Assembly: GCF_050313795.1 (NCBI RefSeq)
Contig: NZ_JBNPMC010000008.1
Location: 1 to 64,000 of the forward strand
Reading direction: 5' to 3'
Source of the DNA: CAMBRQ01 sp945870325
Lineage (GTDB): Bacteria > Bacillota > Clostridia > Lachnospirales > Lachnospiraceae
DNA length: 64,000 bases
The notes under the pieces were generated by a model, which searched no databases, was not told the DNA's origin, and saw nothing but the letters and a program-made list of their open reading frames with translations. Below, piece after piece: positions 24,871 to 34,468 of this stretch. Position 1 is the stretch's first letter. The number at the start of each line of letters is the position of its first letter. The position numbers and the translations under genes were made by a program.

Positions 24871-25809
24871 ATGAAGTTTTTTCGAAAGCACAAGAAGCGG
24901 AAAATTGTAGGAATTATCATATTGGCAATTATATTGTTGATTGTGGGCATCTATGGATCAATCATATGGAAACTTTATAGCAATAAAGTTGGCGTTGTGC
25001 CGGCGGATGAGGTGGATCCGAAGGCGAAGTCGGTTAAGATTGCAAAGGAGGATCCGAAGGATGACCAGGTGTTCAATGTCTTGCTGGTTGGTACGGATTC
25101 CAGGGATCCGAATTCAGATATGGGACGTTCTGACAGTATGATGATGGTCTCGTTTAATGAAAAAGACGGCAAATCTACGGCACTCTCATTTCTACGTGAT
25201 TCACTGGTAGATATTGACGGGTATGGAAAGAGCAGGCTGGGACATACTTATGCTTATGGTGGTGTAGGGCTTACGATTAATACATTGAATAAGACATATG
25301 ATCTGGATATTCAGAATTATGTTACGATTGACTTCGAGAATCTGGTTAGTATTATCGATGAGATCGGCGGAGTGAAGGTTTATATCAGCGAAGAGGAAGC
25401 GGAGTATTATCGCGAACATGGTATGCCGGATATTCAGTCGGGAGATGTAACGCTTACTGGTTCTCAGGCGCTTGCACATGCGAGAAACCGAACGCTTGGT
25501 AATGATTTCGAGAGAACGAGAAGACAGAGAAGTGTTATGTATGGCATCTATCGTAAAGTAATGGAAGAGAAGGATCCGACAACGATACTTCCGTTGATTA
25601 ATTTCTGCCTAAATCACGTAAGCACAAATATGAGTGTGACAGAGATCTATGATATAGCGAAGAAAGTGTTGGCGGTGGATAACCTTAAGATGCAGCAGGC
25701 TGGTGTCCCTCAGGATGGAACGTATACAGATGTTAATTATGAAGGAATGGCGGTGCTGGAGATTGATTTTGAGGCGAACAAAAAGTATATTCAGGAATTA
25801 TTGTATTAA
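24871..25809 (+). CDS. LytR-CpsA-Psr (LCP) family protein
   Basis: A 312-residue membrane protein with one N-terminal segment (about residues 12-32) and an extracellular LCP domain. Family features visible are LLVGTDSRD, the RSDSMMMVS segment, FLRDSLVDI, and the Arg-rich ALAHARNRTLGNDFERTRRQ motif that binds the pyrophosphate lipid substrate. LCP enzymes attach polymers such as teichoic acid or capsule to peptidoglycan. It lies 13 bases after the last kinase gene in the same operon. The presence of a ligase without synthesis genes implies that the polymer is made elsewhere in the genome, or that the locus handles another surface molecule. Confidence 0.9.
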   Translation: MKFFRKHKKRKIVGIIILAIILLIVGIYGSIIWKLYSNKVGVVPADEVDPKAKSVKIAKEDPKDDQVFNVLLVGTDSRDPNSDMGRSDSMMMVSFNEKDGKSTALSFLRDSLVDIDGYGKSRLGHTYAYGGVGLTINTLNKTYDLDIQNYVTIDFENLVSIIDEIGGVKVYISEEEAEYYREHGMPDIQSGDVTLTGSQALAHARNRTLGNDFERTRRQRSVMYGIYRKVMEEKDPTTILPLINFCLNHVSTNMSVTEIYDIAKKVLAVDNLKMQQAGVPQDGTYTDVNYEGMAVLEIDFEANKKYIQELLY

Positions 25810-25822
25810 TGTGGGAACTGAA

Positions 25823-27244
25823 ATGAGACGAAGGCTGGCAGTTCTTTTATTACTGGCATGCATAGGTGCTAGTATGGATATGACCGTATTCGCCGCTGAA
25901 GTGGAGAATACGAATGAGGAACTGACTGAGGAGGAGAAGGCACAGAAGGAACTGGATACGGTCTATCAGATGCCGGTTCAGTCTAATGAGATCGAAGGAT
26001 GGCCTCAGGGACCGGGGACTTATGGCGAGGCGGCGATTGTGATGGATGTGGGATCGGGAGCGATTCTCTATGCGAAGAATATTGACGACCACCATTATCC
26101 GGCAAGTATTACGAAGGTTCTGACGGCGCTGGTGGCATTTGAGAATGGAAGCCTTACGGATCCGGTTACATTCTCCCATGATTGTGTGGCATTTATGCAG
26201 CCGGGAGATTCTTCTGTGGGCTTGAAAGAGGGGAATCAGATCACGCTGGAACAGGCTTTGTATGCGACGCTTCTTGCTTCGGCGAATGAGGCTGCGTATG
26301 CGGTTGGAGAGAATGTGGGCGTGAATGCAGGGCATGATTATAACTGGTTTATCGAGCGGATGAATACCCGGTGTAAGGAACTGGGTGGTGAGAATTCGAA
26401 CTTCGTGAATACGAATGGACTGCATGATCCGGAGCATTATACCTGTGCCAGAGATATGGCGCTGATTGGGTGTGAGTTGTTCAAGCATCCGGAGTTCTTC
26501 CAGATTGTGCAGACGCTTGAGTATAAGATTCCGGCATCGGAGACTACGGAAGAGCATGTATTTCAGCAGAAGCACAAGATGCTGATTCCGGGGAATTCGA
26601 ACTATTATGAGTATGCGATTGGCGGAAAGACGGGCTATACTTCTGATGCGCTGTCTACGCTGATTACTATGGCGGATAATGGCAGTATGCAGTTGGTATG
26701 TGTGGTGCTTCGTACCCACGGAGTGAATATCTATCCGGACACTAGGAATCTGCTGGAGTATGCGTTCGCTAATTTTAGCAGGGTGTCTGTGGCGGAGAAT
26801 GAGAAGTCTGAGGATGTGGCGGAGATTCTTGGCGCAGGGATTGACACAGAGGCGGGTAGTAATAATGTGAACGAGGGATATGTTGTACTGCCTAATGGTG
26901 TGGCGTTCGAGGATCTGAAGATGGAACTTGTTCCTGATGGGGGAACAAGCAGTGGAGCAACACTTGAGTATCGCTATAAAGGAAACCTCGTGGGGACTGC
27001 GAGGGCGGTGCTGAGTCAGTCGTATATAGAGGAGCATTCGGCGCAGTTGAAGTCTGTTGTTGGTAAGGATGATGGCAAGTCGGAAGGTGCCGGAGGTAAT
27101 GGCGAGGCTGAGGCGACAGGCTTGTTTGGCGGAAAGACGAAGGTGGAGAAAATTGTGATTGGCGTTGCGGGGCTTATACTCGTGGTGCTGGTGCTCATGT
27201 TTGTGAGAGCGATAATTGTAAGGAAACGGAAAAGGCGGAGATAA
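25823..27244 (+). CDS. D-alanyl-D-alanine carboxypeptidase (PBP5/DacF type, S11)
   Basis: A 473-residue penicillin-binding protein. The true start is ATG 25823, which begins a signal peptide (residues 1-24); the open frame extending upstream overlaps the LCP gene and is not coding. All three active-site motifs are present: S95-I-T-K98, S153-A-N155 and K269-T-G. It trims the terminal D-Ala from peptidoglycan stem peptides. The C-terminus has a membrane segment (about 440-462) followed by a basic tail, in place of the amphipathic helix of classical PBP5. It closes the envelope operon, 13 bases after the LCP gene. Confidence 0.9.
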   Translation: MRRRLAVLLLLACIGASMDMTVFAAEVENTNEELTEEEKAQKELDTVYQMPVQSNEIEGWPQGPGTYGEAAIVMDVGSGAILYAKNIDDHHYPASITKVLTALVAFENGSLTDPVTFSHDCVAFMQPGDSSVGLKEGNQITLEQALYATLLASANEAAYAVGENVGVNAGHDYNWFIERMNTRCKELGGENSNFVNTNGLHDPEHYTCARDMALIGCELFKHPEFFQIVQTLEYKIPASETTEEHVFQQKHKMLIPGNSNYYEYAIGGKTGYTSDALSTLITMADNGSMQLVCVVLRTHGVNIYPDTRNLLEYAFANFSRVSVAENEKSEDVAEILGAGIDTEAGSNNVNEGYVVLPNGVAFEDLKMELVPDGGTSSGATLEYRYKGNLVGTARAVLSQSYIEEHSAQLKSVVGKDDGKSEGAGGNGEAEATGLFGGKTKVEKIVIGVAGLILVVLVLMFVRAIIVRKRKRRR

Positions 27245-27285
27245 ATAGGCAATCCGCCGAAAAATAAAAAGAATCATTGTGAAAA

Positions 27286-27313
27286 AAGTCCTTGACTACT
27301 CAGGGGCTTTTTT
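27286..27313 (+). terminator. Terminator of the envelope operon, overlapping the ileS promoter
   Basis: A 10-bp stem (27286-27295 with 27300-27309, with G-T wobbles) is followed by T4. The -35 element of the next promoter lies within this stem. Confidence 0.65.
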
Positions 27314-27321
27314 ACTATAAT
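27292..27321 (+). promoter_or_regulatory. Promoter of the T-box leader and ileS
   Basis: TTGACT (27292-27297), an 18-bp spacer and TATAAT (27316-27321) stand immediately before the T-box leader. The -35 box is part of the upstream terminator hairpin. Confidence 0.7.
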
Positions 27322-27327
27322 AGAACC

Positions 27328-27581
27328 GCATATGAAAAAGATGCTGACGAAGACAGTAGAGTATATCAGAAAGGCGCAGCGAGCCGGGGATGGTGCAAGC
27401 CTGGTGCGAGTAAGGTACACTTGAATATCACTTCCGAGTTGCAGTTGTCGAAAGATGGAGTATAAGATCGAGTAGATGCTGACGGAGTTCCCCCGTTACA
27501 GGGAAGACATATGATAGTATGTTTAGGTGGTTTATAAACGTAAGCGTAGCTTTCGTCCTATTCTGGACGGAAGTTTTTTTT
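27328..27581 (+). promoter_or_regulatory. T-box leader controlling ileS
   Basis: A long structured leader that senses uncharged tRNA(Ile). The T-box sequence aggtggt with following ttataaacg is at 27525-27540; its UGGU can pair with the tRNA acceptor end. A terminator stem follows (27550-27558 with 27565-27573, one wobble) with T8. Upstream there is a probable Ile specifier (atc near 27430, in gaatatcact) and a short stem (ttccc/gggaa, about 27487-27503). When uncharged tRNA(Ile) binds, the antiterminator forms and ileS is transcribed. The specifier assignment is less certain than the T-box and terminator. Confidence 0.85.
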
Positions 27582-27595
27582 GTCCTAAAATGCAC

Positions 27596-27674
27596 TGGGG
27601 ACAGGGCAAATTCAAAAAGGGACAGGGCAAATTTAGTTTGGGACGGGGGAAATTGCAATTTCCCCCATCCCCAA
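27596..27674 (+). repeat. GGGAC repeat element, copy a
   Basis: Two GGGACAGGGCAAAT units (one near 27597, one near 27620) are followed by a GC-rich palindrome (27640-27672, one mismatch). It lies between the T-box terminator and the ileS ribosome binding site, so it is transcribed as part of the ileS leader. Confidence 0.8.
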
Positions 27675-27697
27675 AAACCGACGAAGGAGGTTTTCGT

Positions 27698-30600
27698 ATG
27701 TATAAGAAGGTTTCCACAGATCTTAATTTTGTGGACAGAGAAAAAGCAACTGAGAAGTTCTGGGATGAGAACCATATCTTTGAGAAGAGTATGAAGGATC
27801 GCGAGGGCAGCGAGATGTATATGTTCTACGACGGACCGCCGACTGCCAATGGCAAGCCGCACATCGGTCACGTGCTGACTCGTGTTATCAAGGATATGAT
27901 CCCAAGATACCGTACAATGAAGGGTTACGAAGTTCCAAGAAAGGCCGGATGGGATACCCACGGTCTGCCGGTTGAGTTGGAAGTTGAGAAGGCACTTGGA
28001 TTAGATGGCAAGGATCAGATTGAGGAATATGGTCTGGAGCCTTTCATTGACAAATGTAAAGAGAGTGTATGGAAGTACAAAGGAATGTGGGAGGATTTCT
28101 CCGGCACAGTTGGATTCTGGGCTGATATGGAGAACCCATATGTAACCTATCACAATGACTTTATCGAGTCTGAGTGGTGGGCGCTTAAGAAGATCTGGGA
28201 CAAGGGTCTTCTGTACAAGGGATTCAAGATTGTTCCTTACTGCCCGCGTTGTGGAACTCCGCTTTCCGCACAGGAAGTGGCACAGGGCTACAAGGATGTT
28301 AAGGAGCGTTCTGCAATCGTACGTTTCAAGGTGATTGGCGAGGATGCATATTTCCTGGCATGGACAACCACGCCTTGGACATTGCCGTCTAATATCGGTC
28401 TTTGCGTGAACCCGAAAGAGGAATATGCAAAGGTAAAGGCAGCAGACGGATATACCTATTATATGGCAACTGCGCTTCTGGATACCGTACTTGGCAAATT
28501 GGCTGATGCGGAAGCAGGAAAGCCGGCTTATGAGATCCTTGAGACTTATAAAGGACAGGATCTGGAATACAAAGAATATGAGCCATTATACCAGTGTGCA
28601 GCTGACTGCGCAGCGAAGCAGAATAAGAAAGCATTCTTCATCACATGCGATTCTTATGTAACACTGACAGATGGTACTGGTGTTGTTCATATTGCACCTG
28701 CATTTGGTGAGGATGATGCCAAGGTAGGCCGCAAATACGACATGCCGTTCGTTCAGTTGGTAGATGAGAAGGGGAACATGGGCGAGACAACGCCATTTGC
28801 CGGACTATTCGTTAAGAAGGCAGACCCGGAAGTACTGAAGGATCTGGAAGCGAGAGGACTCCTTTTCGAGGCTCCGAACTTCGAGCATAGTTATCCGCAC
28901 TGTTGGCGATGCGACACACCGCTGATCTACTATGCACGCGAGTCATGGTTCATCAAGATGACCGATGTGAAAGATGATTTGATTGCAAATAATAATACGA
29001 TCAACTGGATTCCTGAGAGTATCGGTAAGGGACGTTTCGGTGACTGGCTTGAGAATGTTCAGGACTGGGGCATCAGCCGTAACCGTTACTGGGGAACTCC
29101 GCTGAATATCTGGGAGTGTGAATGCGGACACCAGCATTCCATCGGAAGTATCGCAGAGTTGAAGGAGATGTCCGACAACTGTCCGGATGATATCGAACTG
29201 CACCGTCCGTATATTGACGAAGTGACGATTAAGTGTCCGATCTGCGGCAAGGAAATGCACCGTGTGCCAGAGGTTATCGACTGCTGGTTTGACAGCGGTT
29301 CTATGCCATTTGCACAGCACCACTATCCATTTGAGAATCAGGAATTATTCGAGAAGCAGTTCCCGGCAGATTTCATCTCCGAAGCTGTTGACCAGACCCG
29401 TGGATGGTTCTATTCACTGCTGGCGATCTCAACACTGATCTTCAACAAGGCGCCATATAAGAACGTTATCGTTCTTGGCCACGTTCAGGATGAGAATGGT
29501 CAGAAGATGAGTAAGTCTAAGGGAAATGCGGTCGACCCGTTTGATGCACTGGAGAAATACGGCGCTGATGCGATCAGATGGTATTTCTATGTGAATAGCG
29601 CACCATGGCTTCCGAATCGTTTCCATGGCAAGGCAGTTACCGAGGGACAGCGTAAATTCATGGGAACCCTGTGGAATACCTATGCATTCTTCGTACTGTA
29701 TGCGAACATTGACGAATTCGATGCGACCAAGTATGCATTAGAATATGATAAATTATCCGTTATGGACAAATGGCTTCTGTCCAAACTGAATACTGTCATC
29801 AAAGCGGTAGATGATAACCTGGCAAACTATAGAATCCCAGAGGCGGCAAGGGCGCTTCAGGATTTCGTGGATGATATGAGTAACTGGTATGTAAGAAGAA
29901 GCCGTGAACGTTTCTGGGCAAAGGGAATGGAGCAGGATAAGATCAATGCTTACATGACACTTTACACAGCACTTGTAGAGATCAGCAAGACTGCAGCGCC
30001 TATGATTCCGTTTATGACAGAAGACATCTACCAGAATCTGGTAAGAAGCATCAATGCAGATGCTCCGGAGAGTATCCACTTATGCGACTTCCCAGTTGCA
30101 AATGATGCTTATATCGACGCGGAACTGGAGTCTAATATGGACAAAGTCCTGAAACTGGTTGTGATGGGACGTGCCTGCAGAAACACAGCAAACATCAAGA
30201 ACCGTCAGCCAATCGGACAGATGTATGTAAAGGCTGATTTTGAATTGCCAGAGTTCTATCAGGAGATTGTAGAAGACGAATTGAACGTAAAAACTATGAC
30301 ATTTACACAAGAAGTTTGCGATTTTACGTCATATTCTTTCAAACCTCAACTAAAGACAGTCGGACCAAAATATGGTAAAATGTTAGGAGGCATTAAAGCA
30401 GCGCTTAGTGACATCGATGGAAATGCAGCAATGGATGAGTTAAATGCTACGGATGCCCTGAAGTTAGATATAAATGGACAGGAGATTACTCTGTTCCGTG
30501 AGGATCTGCTGATTGAAAGCGCACAGATGGAAGGCTATGTATCTGAGAATGATAACGGTATCACGGTTGTTCTGGATACGAACCTGTCAGAAGAACTTCT

Positions 30601-30853
30601 GGAGGAAGGTTTTGTACGTGAGATCATCAGCAAGGTACAGACCATGCGTAAGGAAGCAGGCTTCGAAGTGATGGATAAGATTGAGATCACTTATGAAGGA
30701 ACGGAGAAAGCCGAGACAATATTTGCAGCAAATGCAGATACCATCGGAGATGAGACACTCGCACTTAAGGTTACCAAGACCGCACCGGCAGGATATGTGA
30801 AAGAGTGGAAGATCAACGGTGAGAAGGTAACACTAGGAGTAGAGAGAAAGTAG
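27698..30853 (+). CDS. ileS: Isoleucyl-tRNA synthetase
   Basis: A 1051-residue class I synthetase that charges tRNA(Ile). ATG 27698 has gaaggagg 8 bases upstream; the frame is open further back through the repeat element, but that part is not coding. The class I motifs are the HIGH motif (PHIGH) at about residue 55 and KMSKS at 603-607. The editing (CP1) domain contains the WTTTPWTLPSN segment. Cys-pair metal-type sites include CPRCGTP, CWRCDTP and CPICGKE. Length and C-terminal region match the eukaryote-like IleS2 class, which is often less sensitive to mupirocin; that property is inferred. The T-box leader agrees with the identification. Confidence 0.95.
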   Translation: MYKKVSTDLNFVDREKATEKFWDENHIFEKSMKDREGSEMYMFYDGPPTANGKPHIGHVLTRVIKDMIPRYRTMKGYEVPRKAGWDTHGLPVELEVEKALGLDGKDQIEEYGLEPFIDKCKESVWKYKGMWEDFSGTVGFWADMENPYVTYHNDFIESEWWALKKIWDKGLLYKGFKIVPYCPRCGTPLSAQEVAQGYKDVKERSAIVRFKVIGEDAYFLAWTTTPWTLPSNIGLCVNPKEEYAKVKAADGYTYYMATALLDTVLGKLADAEAGKPAYEILETYKGQDLEYKEYEPLYQCAADCAAKQNKKAFFITCDSYVTLTDGTGVVHIAPAFGEDDAKVGRKYDMPFVQLVDEKGNMGETTPFAGLFVKKADPEVLKDLEARGLLFEAPNFEHSYPHCWRCDTPLIYYARESWFIKMTDVKDDLIANNNTINWIPESIGKGRFGDWLENVQDWGISRNRYWGTPLNIWECECGHQHSIGSIAELKEMSDNCPDDIELHRPYIDEVTIKCPICGKEMHRVPEVIDCWFDSGSMPFAQHHYPFENQELFEKQFPADFISEAVDQTRGWFYSLLAISTLIFNKAPYKNVIVLGHVQDENGQKMSKSKGNAVDPFDALEKYGADAIRWYFYVNSAPWLPNRFHGKAVTEGQRKFMGTLWNTYAFFVLYANIDEFDATKYALEYDKLSVMDKWLLSKLNTVIKAVDDNLANYRIPEAARALQDFVDDMSNWYVRRSRERFWAKGMEQDKINAYMTLYTALVEISKTAAPMIPFMTEDIYQNLVRSINADAPESIHLCDFPVANDAYIDAELESNMDKVLKLVVMGRACRNTANIKNRQPIGQMYVKADFELPEFYQEIVEDELNVKTMTFTQEVCDFTSYSFKPQLKTVGPKYGKMLGGIKAALSDIDGNAAMDELNATDALKLDINGQEITLFREDLLIESAQMEGYVSENDNGITVVLDTNLSEELLEEGFVREIISKVQTMRKEAGFEVMDKIEITYEGTEKAETIFAANADTIGDETLALKVTKTAPAGYVKEWKINGEKVTLGVERK

Positions 30854-30884
30854 CCACGTTCAAGAATAAGGAGAGAAGGGAATT

Positions 30885-33359
30885 ATGTATAATCCGAGAT
30901 TTGCGAAAGAAGCATTTAAAAAAGAAGTAAAGCAGAATGTAAAGCATCTGTTCCGTAAGGAGATTGAAGAAGCATCACAGCAGGAACTGTATCAGGCAGT
31001 ATCCTACGCTGTAAAAGAAGCAATCATTGATGACTGGATTGCAACACAGAAGCAGTATGAGAAGGATGATCCGAAGATCGTCTACTATATGTCCATGGAG
31101 TTCTTGATGGGTAGAGCACTTGGAAACAACCTGATCAACATGACTGCTTACACAGAAGTGAAAGAAGCACTGGACGAGATGGGAATCAACCTGAACTTGA
31201 TCGAGGATCAGGAACCGGATCCGGCACTTGGTAATGGTGGTCTTGGTCGTCTGGCAGCTTGTTTCCTGGATTCACTGGCATCACTGGGATATGCTGCATA
31301 CGGATGTGGTATCCGTTACCGCTACGGTATGTTCAAGCAGAAGATCCAGGATGGCTATCAGGTAGAGAAGCCGGATAACTGGCTGAAACATGGCAATCCA
31401 TTCGAACTTAGAAGACCGGAATATGCAAAAGAAGTACGTTTTGGCGGTAATATTCGTGTTGAGTATGATAATGAGACAGGAGATATCCGTTTCAAACAGG
31501 AGAACTACGAATCCGTTATGGCAATTCCGTATGATTACCCGATCGTAGGATACAATAACCATGTGGTTAATACCTTGCGTATCTGGGATGCTGAGCCAAT
31601 CGTAGACTTCCAGTTAGAGTCATTTGACCGTGGTGATTACCACAAAGCGGTTGAGCAGCAGAACCTTGCGAAGAATATCGTAGAAGTACTGTATCCTAAT
31701 GATAACCACTACGCAGGAAAAGAATTAAGACTGAAACAGCAGTATTTCTTCGTATCTGCAAGTCTTCAGGCAGCAGTTGCAAAATATAAGAGAAAACATG
31801 ACGATATCCATAAATTATATGAGAAGATGACTGTTCAGATGAACGATACGCATCCGACTGTAGCCGTAGCAGAGTTAATGCGTATTCTCTTAGACGAAGA
31901 AGGTCTTGGATGGGATGAAGCATGGGAGATCACAACAAAAGTATGTGCATACACCAACCATACCATCATGGCAGAGGCGCTTGAAAAATGGCCAATCGAC
32001 CTGTTCTCAAGACTGCTTCCTCGTGTATACCAGATCATCCAGGAGATCGACCGCAGATTCATCGAGCAGGTACGTAAGATTTATCCGGGAGATGAGAACA
32101 AAGTTAAGAAGATGGCAATCTTAAGAGATGGACAGGTGAAGATGGCACATCTTGCAATCATAGCAGGCTACTCTGTAAATGGTGTTGCAAGGCTTCACAC
32201 AGAGATTCTGAAGAATCAGGAATTAAGAGACTTCTATCAGATGATGCCTCAGAAGTTCAACAACAAGACCAATGGTATCACACAGAGACGTTTCCTGATG
32301 CACGGCAATCCGCTGCTAGCTGACTGGGTAACAGACAAACTTGGTACAAAAGACTGGATTACAGATCTGTCTCTGATGTCCGGACTTAAGAAATATGCTG
32401 ATGATAAAGAAGCACAGAAAGAATTCATGGATATTAAGTTCCGGAACAAAGAGCGTCTGGCAAAATACATCCTTGAGCATAATGGAATCGAAGTTGACCC
32501 AAGATCTATCTTCGACGTACAGGTGAAGCGTCTGCATGAGTACAAGCGTCAGTTACTGAACATCCTGCATGTAATGTATCTGTACAACCAGATCAAAGAG
32601 CATCCGGAGAAGAACTTCTTCCCAAGAACATTTATCTTCGGTGCTAAGGCATCCGCAGGTTACATCCGTGCAAAAGAGATCATCAAACTGATTAACTCTG
32701 TTGCAGATGTAATTAACAATGACCGCAGCATCAATGGCAAACTGAAAGTTGTATTTATCGAAGATTACCGTGTATCTAATGCAGAGTGGATCTTTGCGGC
32801 AGCAGATGTCAGCGAGCAGATCTCTACCGCTTCTAAGGAAGCATCCGGTACAGGTAACATGAAGTTCATGCTGAACGGTGCGCCGACACTTGGTACTATG
32901 GACGGAGCGAACGTTGAGATCGTAGAAGAAGTGGGTATTGAGAATGCATTTATCTTCGGATTAAGTTCTGACGAAGTTATTAACTACGAGCAGAATGGAG
33001 GATACAATCCATGGGAGATCTACAACAACGATCAGGATGTACGCAGAGTCGTAGATCAGTTGGTAGACGGTACTTATGCAAATGGCAACACAGAGATGTA
33101 CCGTGATCTGTACGATTCCTTATTGAATGCAAAGGGTGGCAACCGTGCAGATGTGTACTTTATTCTGAAAGATTTCCGCGCTTACGCAGACGCACAGGAG
33201 AAGGTAGAAGAGGCTTATCATGATAAAGACAGATGGGCGAAGATGGCACTTCTTAATACTGCTTGCTGCGGCAAGTTCTCTTCAGACAGAACGATCGAGG
33301 AATATGTAGAGGATATCTGGAAACTGGAGAAGATTAACGTTGAGGTAAAGGCAGAATAA
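30885..33359 (+). CDS. glgP: Glycogen/starch/alpha-glucan phosphorylase
   Basis: An 824-residue GT35 enzyme that releases glucose-1-phosphate from alpha-1,4-glucans. The family hallmarks are intact: DPALGNGGLGRLAACFLDS near residue 112, MNDTHP, the VKRLHEYKRQ segment, and the PLP motif EASGTGNMK with the cofactor-binding Lys660. It starts 31 bases after ileS behind ggagagaagg. There is no other glycogen gene in the window. A terminator follows at 33429. Confidence 0.95.
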   Translation: MYNPRFAKEAFKKEVKQNVKHLFRKEIEEASQQELYQAVSYAVKEAIIDDWIATQKQYEKDDPKIVYYMSMEFLMGRALGNNLINMTAYTEVKEALDEMGINLNLIEDQEPDPALGNGGLGRLAACFLDSLASLGYAAYGCGIRYRYGMFKQKIQDGYQVEKPDNWLKHGNPFELRRPEYAKEVRFGGNIRVEYDNETGDIRFKQENYESVMAIPYDYPIVGYNNHVVNTLRIWDAEPIVDFQLESFDRGDYHKAVEQQNLAKNIVEVLYPNDNHYAGKELRLKQQYFFVSASLQAAVAKYKRKHDDIHKLYEKMTVQMNDTHPTVAVAELMRILLDEEGLGWDEAWEITTKVCAYTNHTIMAEALEKWPIDLFSRLLPRVYQIIQEIDRRFIEQVRKIYPGDENKVKKMAILRDGQVKMAHLAIIAGYSVNGVARLHTEILKNQELRDFYQMMPQKFNNKTNGITQRRFLMHGNPLLADWVTDKLGTKDWITDLSLMSGLKKYADDKEAQKEFMDIKFRNKERLAKYILEHNGIEVDPRSIFDVQVKRLHEYKRQLLNILHVMYLYNQIKEHPEKNFFPRTFIFGAKASAGYIRAKEIIKLINSVADVINNDRSINGKLKVVFIEDYRVSNAEWIFAAADVSEQISTASKEASGTGNMKFMLNGAPTLGTMDGANVEIVEEVGIENAFIFGLSSDEVINYEQNGGYNPWEIYNNDQDVRRVVDQLVDGTYANGNTEMYRDLYDSLLNAKGGNRADVYFILKDFRAYADAQEKVEEAYHDKDRWAKMALLNTACCGKFSSDRTIEEYVEDIWKLEKINVEVKAE

Positions 33360-33428
33360 GACGCAGAAGTATTGTGGAAATATTTTGCGAAAAGAAAATA
33401 TTTTGCAGAGAGAAGAATAAAAAATACA

Positions 33429-33461
33429 ACCCTTCCATACAGTGTATGGGAGGGTATTTTT
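33429..33461 (+). terminator. glgP terminator whose 3' arm carries the next gene's ribosome binding site
   Basis: A 12-bp stem (33429-33440 with 33444-33455, one wobble) is followed by attttt. The 3' arm contains gggaggg, which is also the ribosome binding site for ATG 33462. Confidence 0.7.
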
Positions 33462-34424
33462 ATGCGGCAGAAGTTGAAGAAATTAGGATGTTATCTCATT
33501 ATTATCATATTATTGCCTTATGTGGTTACCGTATTTTTAAATGGTCCAAGCATTACGACGTATTCTCATGTGGACGGGACGTATATGAAAGTGCGGATTG
33601 ATGGTGGAAATGGTGGAAACACAGATGGAGATGGGACGCAAGACAGTGGCGGGGATGGTGGAAATGCGGACACAGACGCAGGAACCATCGTCGAGATGCC
33701 GATTGAGGAATACTGTATCGGGCTTCTGGCGAAAGAAATCCCGGCTTCTTATGAGAAGGAAACGCTGAAGGCGCAGGCGGTGCTGGTGCGTACAGATATC
33801 TATAAAAAGATTAAGGAGACGGGGAGCGATACCGTACTGGAAGGGGATTTCTGGACCAAGAAGCAGATGGAAGATGCCTGGGGGAGCAAATATTCAAAAT
33901 ATTATCATAAGTTGGAAGATGTCTGGAGTGAGACGGAGGGGCAGGTGCTTCTGTATGGAGAAGAACTGGCGATGACGCCATTCTTCCGGTTGAGCAATGG
34001 CTGTACGAGGGATGGAAAAGAAGTTCTTGGAAGTGAGGATTATCCTTATCTTAAGATTGTAGATTGTCCTCAGGATATTGAAGCCAAGAAACAGATCCAG
34101 ACGATGACGGTTGATGATATGGATGCTGAAGTTACGGCGACGGATACGGCGGGATATGTCTTGAACGTCAGAATAGGGCAGGAGAATATCAGTGGTGAAG
34201 AGTTTCGTGATACATATGGACTTGCATCAAGTTGCTTTACATTGCAGCGTTATAATGGGAAGATGAGGATTACGACATGTGGAATCGGACATGGGTTGGG
34301 GATGAGCCAGTATACTGCTAATCAGATGGCAAAAGACGGCAAAACGTATGAGGATATCCTGCAATATTTCTTTGAGGGAACTGAGATGAAAGAAGTCGCA
34401 GAAATATTAGTTGACACGGAATAA
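33462..34424 (+). CDS. spoIID: SpoIID/LytB-domain protein (stage II sporulation protein D-like)
   Basis: A 320-residue membrane-anchored protein (segment at about residues 8-28). ATG 33462 is preferred to upstream starts because gggaggg lies 6 bases before it and the membrane anchor then sits at the N-terminus. The SpoIID domain is recognised by EEYCIGLLAKEIPASYEKE, LKAQAVLVRTD and the C-terminal CGIGHGLGMSQY segment. SpoIID is a lytic transglycosylase that digests septal peptidoglycan during engulfment. A Gly/Asp-rich low-complexity insert (about residues 47-75) is unusual. The next gene is a SpoIIQ-like LytM protein, which matches the usual spoIID-spoIIQ order in Clostridia. Confidence 0.88.
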   Translation: MRQKLKKLGCYLIIIILLPYVVTVFLNGPSITTYSHVDGTYMKVRIDGGNGGNTDGDGTQDSGGDGGNADTDAGTIVEMPIEEYCIGLLAKEIPASYEKETLKAQAVLVRTDIYKKIKETGSDTVLEGDFWTKKQMEDAWGSKYSKYYHKLEDVWSETEGQVLLYGEELAMTPFFRLSNGCTRDGKEVLGSEDYPYLKIVDCPQDIEAKKQIQTMTVDDMDAEVTATDTAGYVLNVRIGQENISGEEFRDTYGLASSCFTLQRYNGKMRITTCGIGHGLGMSQYTANQMAKDGKTYEDILQYFFEGTEMKEVAEILVDTE

Positions 34425-34468
34425 GTCTATCACTATCTGGCAAAAATATAGTCAGAGGTGGTGATAAG

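Noticed and set aside
25850..27277. A 475-codon open frame on the minus strand
   Set aside because: It lies entirely opposite the D,D-carboxypeptidase gene, has no ribosome binding site and encodes a His/Arg/Ile-rich sequence without any domain.
27527..27697. Upstream extension of the IleRS reading frame
   Set aside because: It reads through the T-box terminator and the GGGAC repeat; the ribosome binding site and family length place the start at 27698.
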